Source: Hyphomicrobiaceae bacterium
GTDB taxonomy: Bacteria; Pseudomonadota; Alphaproteobacteria; Rhizobiales; Hyphomicrobiaceae
Direction: 5' to 3'
Assembly (NCBI GenBank): GCA_022844275.1
Contig: JALHMB010000005.1
Coordinates: forward strand, 124,001 to 188,000
DNA: 64,000 bases
Below are positions 1 to 7,939 of this stretch, in pieces (positions within the stretch are counted from its first letter, which is position 1; every line of letters starts with the position of its first letter). The translations under genes and the position numbers were made by a program. The notes below the pieces were generated by a model that was not told the DNA's origin, made no database searches, and was given only the letters and a program-made list of their open reading frames with translations.

Positions 1-2
1 GG

Positions 3-1178
3 CACGTCTGGGACATGTCCGGCAACGAGTATATCGACTATCTGCTGGGCTCAGGTCCCATGCTCGTCGGCCATTGCCACCCGAAAGTCGAGGCCGCCGT
101 GCTCGAGCAGGTACCGCTTGGCACGACCTTCTTCGTCAACAACGCGCAAGGCATTCGCCTCGCCGAGGAGATCGTGTCGGCAGTGCCGTGTGCTGAGCAG
201 GTGCGGTTCGTCTCGTCCGGCTCGGAAGCGGATCTCTATGCCATGCGCGTGGCGCGCGCGTTCAAACGGCGCGACAAGATCCTGAAGTTCGAGGGCGGCT
301 ATCACGGCATGAGCGACTACGGCCTCATGAGCCTTGCGCCGAAGCGCCTCGCGAACTTCCCTGCGGCCGTGCCGGATTCGGCGGGCATTCCGAAGTCCAT
401 TCGCGAGGAGATGATCGTCGCGCCGTTCAATGATCTCGCAGCCGTCGAGAGTCTCGTCGCGCAGCACGGCAAGGAGATCGCAGCGATCATCGTCGAGCCC
501 TTCCAGCGCTTGATCCCGCCGAAGCCCGGCTTTCTCGAGGGCCTTCGGAAGATCACCGAGCAGAACGGCATCGTGCTGATCTTCGACGAGGTCGTCACGG
601 GCTTCCGCTTTGCTTACGGCGGCGCGCAGGCCTACTACGGCGTGACGCCGGATCTCGCGACTTTCGGCAAGGTCATCGGCGGCGGCTTCCCGCTGGCAGC
701 CATCGCCGGCAAGGCGGAGATCATGCGCCACTTCGACAAGGCGGCCGTCGGCGAAGAGGATTTCACGGTGCAGATCGGTACGCTTTCGGGCAATCCGGTC
801 GCTTCCGCTGCTGGTCTTGCGACGATGGAAGTTCTCAAGGAGCCCGGCGCCTACGACAAGCTTTTCGCGACCGGCCGCGCGCTCATGGAGGGCATCTCCG
901 AGCGCATTCGTGCCGCGAAGCTTCCCGCGCAGGTCATCGGCGAGCCGCCGCTATTCGATGTGGTCTTCGCCGAGGGCGACATCCGCGACTATCGCGGCAC
1001 GATCAAGAGCGACGCGAAAATGCAGGGCGCCATCAACCGCTCGCTGCTCGCCTCAGGCATTCTTAAGGGCGAGAGCAAGTACTACATCTCGCTCGCTCAT
1101 ACCGAGGCCGATGTGGCGAAGACACTTGACGCCTGGGATGGTGCGATTCGCGCACTGAAATCCGCGAAGGCGGCGTAA
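3..1178 (+). CDS. Class III aminotransferase, glutamate-1-semialdehyde aminomutase-like (5' partial)
   Basis: PLP-dependent fold-type I aminotransferase of class III. The frame is open to the window edge and starts mid-motif (HVWDMSGNEYIDYLLG), so the true start lies upstream. Visible family marks are the phosphate-binding SSGSEAD segment, the cofactor-contacting Asp in LIFDEVVTGFRF and the probable Schiff-base lysine in FGKVIGGGFP, about 219 residues after the first visible Met. The glutamate-1-semialdehyde aminomutase-like branch fits best (GSGPMLVGHCHP start). However, many members are general aspartate-aminotransferase-family enzymes of unknown substrate, and no heme genes are nearby. A hairpin follows the stop. 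Family confidence is high, substrate is open. Confidence 0.88.
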   Translation, partial: HVWDMSGNEYIDYLLGSGPMLVGHCHPKVEAAVLEQVPLGTTFFVNNAQGIRLAEEIVSAVPCAEQVRFVSSGSEADLYAMRVARAFKRRDKILKFEGGYHGMSDYGLMSLAPKRLANFPAAVPDSAGIPKSIREEMIVAPFNDLAAVESLVAQHGKEIAAIIVEPFQRLIPPKPGFLEGLRKITEQNGIVLIFDEVVTGFRFAYGGAQAYYGVTPDLATFGKVIGGGFPLAAIAGKAEIMRHFDKAAVGEEDFTVQIGTLSGNPVASAAGLATMEVLKEPGAYDKLFATGRALMEGISERIRAAKLPAQVIGEPPLFDVVFAEGDIRDYRGTIKSDAKMQGAINRSLLASGILKGESKYYISLAHTEADVAKTLDAWDGAIRALKSAKAA

Positions 1179-1188
1179 CGCGCGTTTG

Positions 1189-1228
1189 CGGGGCGCCACG
1201 TTGTAAAGGCGCCCCGTCGACTTTTCCC
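1189..1228 (+). terminator. Hairpin terminator after the aminotransferase
   Basis: A 9-bp stem CGGGGCGCC / GGCGCCCCG (1189-1197 with 1208-1216) has a 10-nt loop and is followed by TCGACTTTTCCC. The T run is short and slightly displaced, so this is a moderate intrinsic terminator. Confidence 0.55.
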
Positions 1229-1372
1229 ACGTTCTCCCCAAGACACACAGCCGCCACTGCCGCGCCTTGCTGGAGGCACGCCTCGCCCCTACCGTTGATG
1301 AGACGCACTGAGTCGCTGCGAGGGAGTTGCAGCAGCGTACGTGCGCGCCGGGTCCAATGGTGGGGTAGGATT

Positions 1373-1657
1373 ATGACGTCGCTTCAAGCATCCGCGCAGG
1401 CGCAGTTGCGCCAGCTCATCGAGCAACTCGAGCGCCTCGAGGAAGAAAAGAAGGCGCTCGCTTCGGACATTCGCGACAAGTTCGCCGAAGCGAAGGCCAT
1501 GGGCTTCGACCCGAAGATCATGAAGCAGGTGCTGCGGATCAGGAAGCAGCCCAAGGACGATCGTGAAGAGGAAGAAGCGATCCTCGACGTCTATCTGCAC
1601 GCGCTCGGCATGCTCGATGCGATGCCCGCCGATCAGCCCATGATGGCGGCGGAATAA
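1373..1657 (+). CDS. gapR: GapR-family (DUF2312) nucleoid-associated protein
   Basis: Small DUF2312 protein of 94 residues, close to the length of Caulobacter GapR. GapR binds overtwisted AT-rich DNA and helps topoisomerases ahead of replication and transcription. The sequence shows the heptad-rich helix (QLRQLIEQLERLEEEKKAL), then the conserved FAEAKAMGFDPKIMK and LRIRKQ basic stretch and the EEEEAILDVYLHALG helix. I chose the ATG at 1373, preceded by GGGTAGGA, over an earlier in-frame ATG that would add an unconserved 26-residue leader. It is cytoplasmic and monocistronic. The gene symbol is by family resemblance. Confidence 0.9.
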   Translation: MTSLQASAQAQLRQLIEQLERLEEEKKALASDIRDKFAEAKAMGFDPKIMKQVLRIRKQPKDDREEEEAILDVYLHALGMLDAMPADQPMMAAE

Positions 1658-1663
1658 TCGCCA

Positions 1664-2455
1664 TCACTGCCCCGCGGCAATCCTGGCGCGGGTCTGCTGC
1701 AGGCGCGCGATGAGCGGCGCCGAAATACGGCCTGTCGGCGCGAGTCGGTGGGCCGTTTCGAATGCGCGGATCGCAGCAATCGTCGGCGCATCCGGGACAC
1801 CCGTCGCCTGGCCTCTTAAATAACCGGACGCGATCAGCTGCTGCTGAGTGGCTCGCACGAGGCTCGATGCAGCCTCGGTCGGCTTCTGCCAGCGCGCGCC
1901 GCCCGCAACGCGCCTTTCTGGCGCGCGTAATGCAACGAGCAGAGGCTCGCTTGCCTCGGCAGTGGCTGGCAGCCCGTGATCGTGCTCGAAGGCGAGGATC
2001 GCCGCGCGCGTCATCGGCCCCGCACTGCCATCCGGGACGCCGGGTTCATAGCCGCGGGCCGCCAGCGCGCTCTGCACGTCTCGCACTAACGTCGCAGCAC
2101 CAGTCGTGGAGGGCGACGGCGATGCCTGCGGCGGCGCCTCAGCGCTGGCAGGGCGCTCGATCGATTGAGTCGTACTTGGCACGCGCGCCGCAGTCTCGGG
2201 AGCTGTCTGCATTTCCTGCGCGCGGGCCTCGCTCTGCTCGATGAGCGCAGCAAGCGACAGGGTCACGGGCCCGGAAGGCCGACGCGCCTCTGCGGCGGTC
2301 TGCACATTGGGCAGCGGCACATGCACACCGACGGGAATGGCCGTTCTTCGGCGGTCGCGAGGTCCATCCTGCAGGTAGGCGACATTCCACACGACACCAC
2401 CGGCAAGCACGACGATGAACACGCCGGCAATCCGTGCATCACGAGGGCTGGTCAT
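1664..2455 (-). CDS. Membrane-anchored protein with two peptidoglycan-binding domains
   Basis: The N-terminal membrane segment (IAGVFIVVLAGGVVWNVAYL) anchors the protein. A long Pro/Ala/Thr-rich linker follows, then two PG_binding_1-type repeats: one around VQSALAARGYEPGVPDGSAG and one around QQQLIASGYLRGQATGVPD. Such domains dock proteins to peptidoglycan in the periplasm, and no catalytic domain is visible. The ATG at 2455 has GGAG nine bases upstream. An in-frame TTG five codons earlier is less likely. It starts about 30 bp after the histidine-kinase stop on the same strand, so the two are probably co-transcribed. Its role is inferred as envelope attachment or sensing. Confidence 0.75.
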   Translation of the reverse strand: MTSPRDARIAGVFIVVLAGGVVWNVAYLQDGPRDRRRTAIPVGVHVPLPNVQTAAEARRPSGPVTLSLAALIEQSEARAQEMQTAPETAARVPSTTQSIERPASAEAPPQASPSPSTTGAATLVRDVQSALAARGYEPGVPDGSAGPMTRAAILAFEHDHGLPATAEASEPLLVALRAPERRVAGGARWQKPTEAASSLVRATQQQLIASGYLRGQATGVPDAPTIAAIRAFETAHRLAPTGRISAPLIARLQQTRARIAAGQ

Positions 2456-2485
2456 GTCACAGTACTCCAACTGAAAGAACGAGAC

Positions 2486-3904
2486 TCATGCGACAAGGGC
2501 AATAGGGGCGGCCGGAGCTACTTCTTCAGCGGGCAGCTCCCTCACCTGAGAGTTCTTTTCATCGGCCTCCTGATCTGCGGCGTGCGTCTCGGCATCGAGC
2601 GGCAGCAGGAGCCTGAAGCACGAACCTTCGCCCGGTGTGCTCTCGATCTCGAGCCGGCCACCGTGAAGATCGGCGAGACCGCGGACGATCGCGAGTCCAA
2701 GCCCGGCGCCTTCGAGCTGGCGCGTCAGCGAGGAGTCGACCTGATAGAAGGGCTCACCGAGCTTCGCAATGTGCTCGGGCGGAATGCCAATGCCGTTGTC
2801 GCGCACTGAGAGCAGGACGTTGCCGGCTTCCATCGTGCCAGCGAGTTCAATGCGGCCGCCTTCCGGCGTGAACTTGCAGGCGTTGGACAGCAGGTTCATC
2901 AGCATCTGCTTCAACGCGCGCTTGTCGGCATTCATCTCGCCGAGATCGTCGGCAATGGACACGTCAAGCGTGATGGATTTCGCCGCAATGGCGGGACGCA
3001 ACGTGTCGACGCTGCTCGCGATCACGTCCGGCGCATGGAAGGGCTCCGTGCAGATCGAAAGCCGCCCCGCCTCGATCTTCGAGATGTCGAGCAGGTCTTT
3101 GACGAGGCTCATGAGATGCTCGCCGCTCTCGCGGATGATGCGGCTGTAGTCGGCTTGGCGTGCCGAGCCCTCGTTGATGCTGAGGTCCCGATGGAGCATC
3201 TCCGAGAAGCCCATGATCGCATTGAGCGGCGTCCGCAGCTCGTGGCTGATCGTGGCGATGAAGGCCGACTTGGCGCGGCTCGCGCTCTCGGCTTCATCGC
3301 GGGCCTGGCGCATGGCTATGGCGTGCCAGCGACGCGCCGTGACATCGCGCATCACGCAGACCGTGCCACTGCCGCCCGCGAGCACCTTGCAGCGGAACTC
3401 GATCCAGCGCGGCACAGCGCCGACCGCGATCTCGATTTCGACCGAAACGGGCGCGCCGAACTCCAGGCACTGGGCGATCGCGTCCTGGCAGCGTGCCGCA
3501 TTGCCGGTGCTCATGGCCGCAGTCAGGCCACGCCGCACGAGAAGCGATGGCGAGATGCCGAGTAGAGCCTCCGCCGCCGGCGAGGCGAAATTGATGAGCC
3601 CGTTGCGATCGTGACGCGTGACGAGGTCCGTAGCGTTATCGGCAACGAGTTTATGGAGGGCGCGGAGCGTAGCGAGTTCGTCGAGCGTCGCGCGGTGTGC
3701 CTTGATGAGCGCCATGGCGGCAATCGCGGCGACAAGGCACGAGGCCAGCAGCGCGGCCGTCAAGAAGTCCCCTGTCAGGGCATAGTGGCCGGCAAAGATG
3801 AGGGCGATCAGGAGGCCGGAGGTGGCGAGAGTTGTGGTCGCAACATCTTCCGTGAGGGCCACAGCCTCGGCCCCGTGGCCCGACGGATTTGCCCGCACGG
3901 ACAT
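2486..3904 (-). CDS. PAS-containing membrane sensor histidine kinase
   Basis: Two closely spaced hydrophobic segments lie near the N terminus (about residues 25-68), then a PAS domain (about 85-195). A HisKA domain follows with the phospho-acceptor His near residue 221 (ATISHELRTPLNAIMGF), then a HATPase_c domain with N box (MNLLSNACKFTPEGG), G1 (DNGIGIP) and G2 (GAGLGLAIVRGL). It should autophosphorylate and pass phosphate to a response regulator that is not encoded nearby. A GTG at 3961 in the same frame would add 19 residues. The ATG at 3904 was preferred, without a strong ribosome site for either. The next gene encodes a peptidoglycan-binding protein, which suggests an envelope-related signal (inference). 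Confidence 0.85.
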   Translation of the reverse strand: MSVRANPSGHGAEAVALTEDVATTTLATSGLLIALIFAGHYALTGDFLTAALLASCLVAAIAAMALIKAHRATLDELATLRALHKLVADNATDLVTRHDRNGLINFASPAAEALLGISPSLLVRRGLTAAMSTGNAARCQDAIAQCLEFGAPVSVEIEIAVGAVPRWIEFRCKVLAGGSGTVCVMRDVTARRWHAIAMRQARDEAESASRAKSAFIATISHELRTPLNAIMGFSEMLHRDLSINEGSARQADYSRIIRESGEHLMSLVKDLLDISKIEAGRLSICTEPFHAPDVIASSVDTLRPAIAAKSITLDVSIADDLGEMNADKRALKQMLMNLLSNACKFTPEGGRIELAGTMEAGNVLLSVRDNGIGIPPEHIAKLGEPFYQVDSSLTRQLEGAGLGLAIVRGLADLHGGRLEIESTPGEGSCFRLLLPLDAETHAADQEADEKNSQVRELPAEEVAPAAPIALVA

Positions 3905-4078
3905 GAAATGGCTGAAAGAACGTACCGGCAACCGACGCCAATCAAAGCTCACGCGATACACACCGCTAACGCAGCGCCCCCTTACTCGACTAGGAGCACT
4001 GTGAATTATTAAGCTTAATGAACTCTGACCAAGCGTTAGCGGTTTGTATCTTTTGCGCCCATAGCTGAACGTGCAGTG

Positions 4079-4933
4079 TCAGGACCTGGCCGTCGCCTGC
4101 GCGCGCATGCGGGCCCAATCCTCATCCGTCCAGTTCAGAAGCTCGACTGTGCGGCTGCCCGCATCGCTCATGAACTGCTTGCCGCCGTCGATGGCGATGC
4201 ATTCGCCATTGATATAGGCCGCCATATCCGAAAGTAGAAACGCCGCAAGGTTCGCGAGCTCGATGTGCTCGCCATTGCGCCGTAAGGGAATCTCGCGCTC
4301 GACGACATTGTCGCTGCCGCCCGGCGTCAGGCGCTGCGATGCGCCGGCCGTCGGGAACGGCCCCGGCGCGATGGCGGCCGTGCGAATGCCCTTAGGCCCC
4401 CACTCGACAGCGAGGCTGCGGATCATAGCGAGCGCGCCGGCTTTCGCCATAGCCGACGGCACGCGGAATGCCGAGCCCTTGAGCGCGGACAGCGTCAGGA
4501 TCGACAGCACCGTGCAATTGCGCCGCCCCGCCTCGATCCAGCGGCGGCCGGCCGCGACCGTGCAATAGGCTGAGCCGTGCAGCACTGTATTGAGGATCGC
4601 GTCGATCGCACGCGGCGAGAGCTTGTGCGTCTCGGCAATGAAATTGCCGGCTGCGTTGTTGACGAGCGCGTCGAGAGGGCCTGTCTCCCAGATACGATCC
4701 ATCATGGCTTCCACGGCCGTAGCATCGCGCACATCGCAGGAGTGCGCCGTGACCGTGCCGCCGGTCTCATTGCGAAAGCGCGCGGCGGTCTCCTCCAAAA
4801 CCTCCGCCCGACGGCCACAGATGACAAGATCCGCACCAAGCTCCAAGAAGCGCCGCCCCATGGCCGCGCCGAGACCGGTACCACCGCCTGTCACGAGAAT
4901 GCGCTTGCCTTCGAGTAATCCATCCTTGAACAC
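4079..4933 (-). CDS. SDR oxidoreductase of the 2,4-dienoyl-CoA reductase (TER/DECR) subgroup
   Basis: Rossmann-fold SDR with the cofactor motif TGGGTGLG near the N terminus and NNAAGNF, typical of the group that includes mitochondrial 2,4-dienoyl-CoA reductase and peroxisomal trans-2-enoyl-CoA reductase. The family's shifted Ser/Lys pair is present as PSAMAKAG. The catalytic Tyr expected about 11 residues before that Ser (ILT-x-Y-A in relatives) appears as Ser here (SILTLSALKGSAF). The GTG at 4933 follows a perfect AGGAGG. A longer in-frame ATG start at 5050 lacks this and adds unconserved residues. It would act on unsaturated fatty acyl-CoA in the cytoplasm. No beta-oxidation genes are adjacent. 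Confidence 0.8.
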   Translation of the reverse strand: MFKDGLLEGKRILVTGGGTGLGAAMGRRFLELGADLVICGRRAEVLEETAARFRNETGGTVTAHSCDVRDATAVEAMMDRIWETGPLDALVNNAAGNFIAETHKLSPRAIDAILNTVLHGSAYCTVAAGRRWIEAGRRNCTVLSILTLSALKGSAFRVPSAMAKAGALAMIRSLAVEWGPKGIRTAAIAPGPFPTAGASQRLTPGGSDNVVEREIPLRRNGEHIELANLAAFLLSDMAAYINGECIAIDGGKQFMSDAGSRTVELLNWTDEDWARMRAQATARS

Positions 4934-5197
4934 GGAACCTCCTAGTGGTCTGAGTATTCTTTCGCCATCAAGGTTCCGCAATCGCAACAGCTTATCAAGG
5001 CCGCCGGTGTTGCGGATGAACGGTACATGAATACGGGCAGCAGACTGCATTCATGATCTCGCCGTCACTTTGCCATCGGAGGGAGGCGTGGGCACGCAGG
5101 ACACGACCGCTCATGGCGCAAGTGGGGCGCCAGTAGCGCAAGCCTGCGACCGCAAGGCAACAGTAGCGACACCAGCACCTTCAGGAGGACCGAGGCA

Positions 5198-5734
5198 ATG
5201 AGACTGATCGCCGTGGCGACCGGCGCCATCGCCCTATTGAGCTTAGCGGGAGGCACACCCGCAGGCGCCGCCGACCTTGGATATGGAGTTCCGTCCGATC
5301 GCTACAGATCGGCGTACGAGGACCCGCGCTATAGTGATGTCTACGGCCCGCCCCCGGGCCGTGTCTCGCGGCGCTACGTCCAGAAGGAAGAGATCGAGGA
5401 GCGCTACGCAGACGTCGATGATGATTACGACGACAAGCGGCTTGCGCCACCGCCCCGCGTCTATGGCTATGCGGACCGTTTTGCTGGGTATGACTGCACG
5501 CCGCGCCACGTAATCCGCGATCGCCTGTACCGCCAGGGCTGGAACGACTTCCAGGAGATCGACCTGCGCCCGGGCGTCGCCGTTGTCGAGGCTCGGCGCC
5601 CGAATGGACTGCCCTATCGCCTGAAGATCGACCGCTGCTCCGGGAACATCGTTTCGGCGCGTCCTTTGGCGCCGGTTCCGAGTGTCCCGTACGCCTACGG
5701 GCCGCGCCGGTATTACGATCCGTATCTCCGCTGA
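5198..5734 (+). CDS. Exported protein of unknown function with PepSY-like C-terminal region
   Basis: 178 residues with a clear Sec signal peptide ending near AGGTPAGAA. An acidic/Tyr-rich middle and a conserved-looking segment (IRDRLYRQGWNDFQEIDL ... YRLKIDRCSG) follow. The latter resembles the PepSY-like fold seen in small rhizobial periplasmic proteins, but I cannot confirm membership. Two cysteines (YDCTP and DRCSG) could form a disulfide. AGGAGG lies 9 bases before the ATG. A strong terminator follows, so it is a single-gene unit. Function unknown. Confidence 0.7.
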   Translation: MRLIAVATGAIALLSLAGGTPAGAADLGYGVPSDRYRSAYEDPRYSDVYGPPPGRVSRRYVQKEEIEERYADVDDDYDDKRLAPPPRVYGYADRFAGYDCTPRHVIRDRLYRQGWNDFQEIDLRPGVAVVEARRPNGLPYRLKIDRCSGNIVSARPLAPVPSVPYAYGPRRYYDPYLR

Positions 5735-5762
5735 AGTAATCGATTTGAGCATTAGTTATTTG

Positions 5763-5793
5763 CGGCAGGGGTAACTCCCCTGCCGTTTTGTTT
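5763..5793 (+). terminator. Strong rho-independent terminator
   Basis: Perfect 9-bp stem CGGCAGGGG / CCCCTGCCG (5763-5771 with 5777-5785) with a 5-nt loop, followed directly by TTTTGTTT. It ends the exported-protein gene. Confidence 0.9.
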
Positions 5794-5906
5794 GCAAGCG
5801 GGATAGCGCACAAAAGGATCTGCCGCGGCAAACGCCCATTGATATGCTCGCCGATATTCGATTCGTGGCTTTTCTTATCTCTCCCTACACACCAACGGCG
5901 GTTTCC

Positions 5907-6866
5907 ATGTCCCTGGTCTCGCTTGCGAAGAACCCGGTCCCGAGCGGCGCAATAAGCGGTGACTTTGCCGGATACGACGGCGCTCCTCTGCGCTTCGCCC
6001 GTTGGAGCGCGACGCGCGGTCCGTCGCGTGGCACTGTGTGCGTCTTCACGGGCCGCGGCGAGTACATAGAGAAATATTTCGAAGTCATCGCCGATCTGAG
6101 GCGTCGCGGATTTGCGGTCGCCATTCACGACTGGCGCGGACAAGGTGGCTCGACGAGACTGCTGCCCAATCCGCGCAAGGGTCATATCCGGGACTTCCGC
6201 GAGTTCGACCGCGACCTCGCGGTCTTCATGCAGAATGTGGTGCTGCCTGAGTGCCCGCCGCCTTACTACGCGCTCGCACACTCCATGGGCGGCAACATCC
6301 TGGCCCGGCATTCCATCGCGAGCGACTCGTGGTTCGATCGCATCGTACTCTGCGCGCCTATGCTCGAGATCATCGCCGACAAGGAGCGCCTTCCAGGCAG
6401 TCTCGTCCGCGCCTATATCGAGGGCGCGTGCCTTCTCGGTTTCTCGAAGCGCTACGTACCGACCGGGGGCGACCAGCCAGCCGAGACCTTGCCGTCCGAA
6501 GGCAATACGCTCACCTCCGATCGGGAGCGCTATTTGCGCAATCGCCAGATCGTCGAGGCGGCGCCTCAACTCGCACTCGGCTATCCGACAATCGGCTGGA
6601 CGAGAGCCGCCTATCGCTCATGCGCCTATGTGATGGACCCGGCCTTTGCGCGCCGCGTGCAAGTGCCACTGCTGTTGTTCAGCGCCGCGAACGACCGCAT
6701 CGTGTCATCGCGCGCGATCGAGGATTTCGGGAGCCGGCTAAAAATCGGCGCGCACGTACCCATGCCTCAGGCGCAGCATGAGATCCTGCAGGAGACGGAC
6801 ACGATCCGGCAGCATTTCTGGTCGGTCTTCGATGCCTACCTCGGCATCACCGCCGATGCGGCTTGA
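5907..6866 (+). CDS. Alpha/beta hydrolase, lysophospholipase/monoacylglycerol-lipase-like (Hydrolase_4)
   Basis: Serine hydrolase of the S33/Hydrolase_4 group. It has the nucleophile elbow HSMGG, the acid residue in SAANDRIVS and the catalytic His in AQHEIL, so a complete triad. The FTGRGEYIEKYFEVIADL segment and GFAVAIHDWRGQGGS match PldB-like lysophospholipases and monoglyceride lipases. No signal peptide is seen with the start at 5907. An ATG at 5844 would add 21 residues and neither has a good ribosome site. Its stop abuts, with no gap, the stop of the convergent DUF502 gene. Substrate is inferred from family only. Confidence 0.85.
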   Translation: MSLVSLAKNPVPSGAISGDFAGYDGAPLRFARWSATRGPSRGTVCVFTGRGEYIEKYFEVIADLRRRGFAVAIHDWRGQGGSTRLLPNPRKGHIRDFREFDRDLAVFMQNVVLPECPPPYYALAHSMGGNILARHSIASDSWFDRIVLCAPMLEIIADKERLPGSLVRAYIEGACLLGFSKRYVPTGGDQPAETLPSEGNTLTSDRERYLRNRQIVEAAPQLALGYPTIGWTRAAYRSCAYVMDPAFARRVQVPLLLFSAANDRIVSSRAIEDFGSRLKIGAHVPMPQAQHEILQETDTIRQHFWSVFDAYLGITADAA

Positions 6867-7649
6867 CTAAGCTTGCGGTCGCTTACCGTCATCCTTGGTC
6901 GCAGCCTTCTCCCGCAACTCGCGCAGGCGCGCCTGCGTCTCCGGATTGACCATGCCGGCAGAGATGACGATCTTCGCCGCATCCTCGACGCTCATGCCGA
7001 TGATCGTAACGCTGGCCCGCGGCACGAAACAGACAAATCCCGTGGGCGGCAGCATTCCGGTCGGCATGAATACGCTGACGAGATCATCCTGCGGTTTCAG
7101 CGAGGAAATCTGCCGGGTTGCCTCGCCGGTCACGAACACGATCGACCAGATGCCCGGGGATGGGAACTCCATCAGGCCGACTTTCTGGAAGGCCTGCTCC
7201 GGCGCCGATACGCTGACCACACTCTCGAAGATCTGCTTCAGCGCGCGATAGACATTGCGCACGATCGGCGTCCGATCGAGCATCATTTCACCGGCGCTGA
7301 TCAGCGAGCGGCCGAGCAGGTTCGCTGCGAGCGCGCCGATCATGGTGAGCATGAGGATCGCGAAAACGAGCCCGATGCCCGGCACCGCGAACGGGAGATA
7401 CGTGTCCGGGTTATAGATGTGTGGGATGTACGGCTTGACCCAGCGGTCGACGATATTGATGACGTACCAGGCGATGTAGATCGTGATGGTTACGGGACCG
7501 ACGACAACGAGGCCGGTCAGAAAGTAGTTGCGCAGGCGCGCGCCAAGACGCCAGCGATGAACCTCCGGCTCATCCACAGCCGCAGCCAGCACCGGACTTT
7601 CGCCGGGCGCGCCGCTTTCAGGCGTCGACCTCGACAGCTTGTCCTGCAT
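6867..7649 (-). CDS. DUF502 family inner-membrane protein
   Basis: 260 residues. After a hydrophilic 35-residue N terminus come two strong membrane segments (FLTGLVVVGPVTITIYIAWYV, and one near VPGIGLVFAILMLTMIGALA). The family core follows: LDRTPIVRNVYRALKQIFE, FPSPGIWSIVFVTG and VFMPTGMLPPTGFVCFVPR. DUF502 proteins are widespread in Proteobacteria and plants and their biochemical role is not known to me. GGAAGG lies just upstream of the ATG. The gene is divergent from the ABC operon across 290 bp, which must hold promoters for both, though I see no confident -35/-10 pair. Confidence 0.88.
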   Translation of the reverse strand: MQDKLSRSTPESGAPGESPVLAAAVDEPEVHRWRLGARLRNYFLTGLVVVGPVTITIYIAWYVINIVDRWVKPYIPHIYNPDTYLPFAVPGIGLVFAILMLTMIGALAANLLGRSLISAGEMMLDRTPIVRNVYRALKQIFESVVSVSAPEQAFQKVGLMEFPSPGIWSIVFVTGEATRQISSLKPQDDLVSVFMPTGMLPPTGFVCFVPRASVTIIGMSVEDAAKIVISAGMVNPETQARLRELREKAATKDDGKRPQA

Positions 7650-7939
7650 CCCTTCCTTCCCGTGCGTCCGCCACGTCCCGCCGGGGACACTTCATCTCTC
7701 GTCTCCCGCGCAAGGTATATCTGAGCGCAGGCACCCATGCCACCCGCTTGGACAGCGACTTTCGTCGGCAGTTTGTGCCTGATTGCTGAGCACTCTCGTC
7801 CTCATAAACCTTTGCAACGACGATAAGTAACCCGATCGTGAAAGCGATTGACACGAGGGGGCCTCTTTCTCCAGTGTGGCGCCAAACAACGGACATCGGC
7901 ACCAACCGACGCTAACTCACTCTAGGAGCAGGAAACGTC

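Noticed and set aside
4008-4019. 12-bp palindrome ATTAAGCTTAAT upstream of the histidine kinase
   Set aside because: Short AT-rich self-complementary sequence with no known operator match; chance cannot be excluded.
5181-6569. 462-codon minus-strand frame over the exported protein and hydrolase genes
   Set aside because: Spans two genes with good ribosome sites, signal peptide and catalytic triad, and would read through the 5763-5793 terminator.
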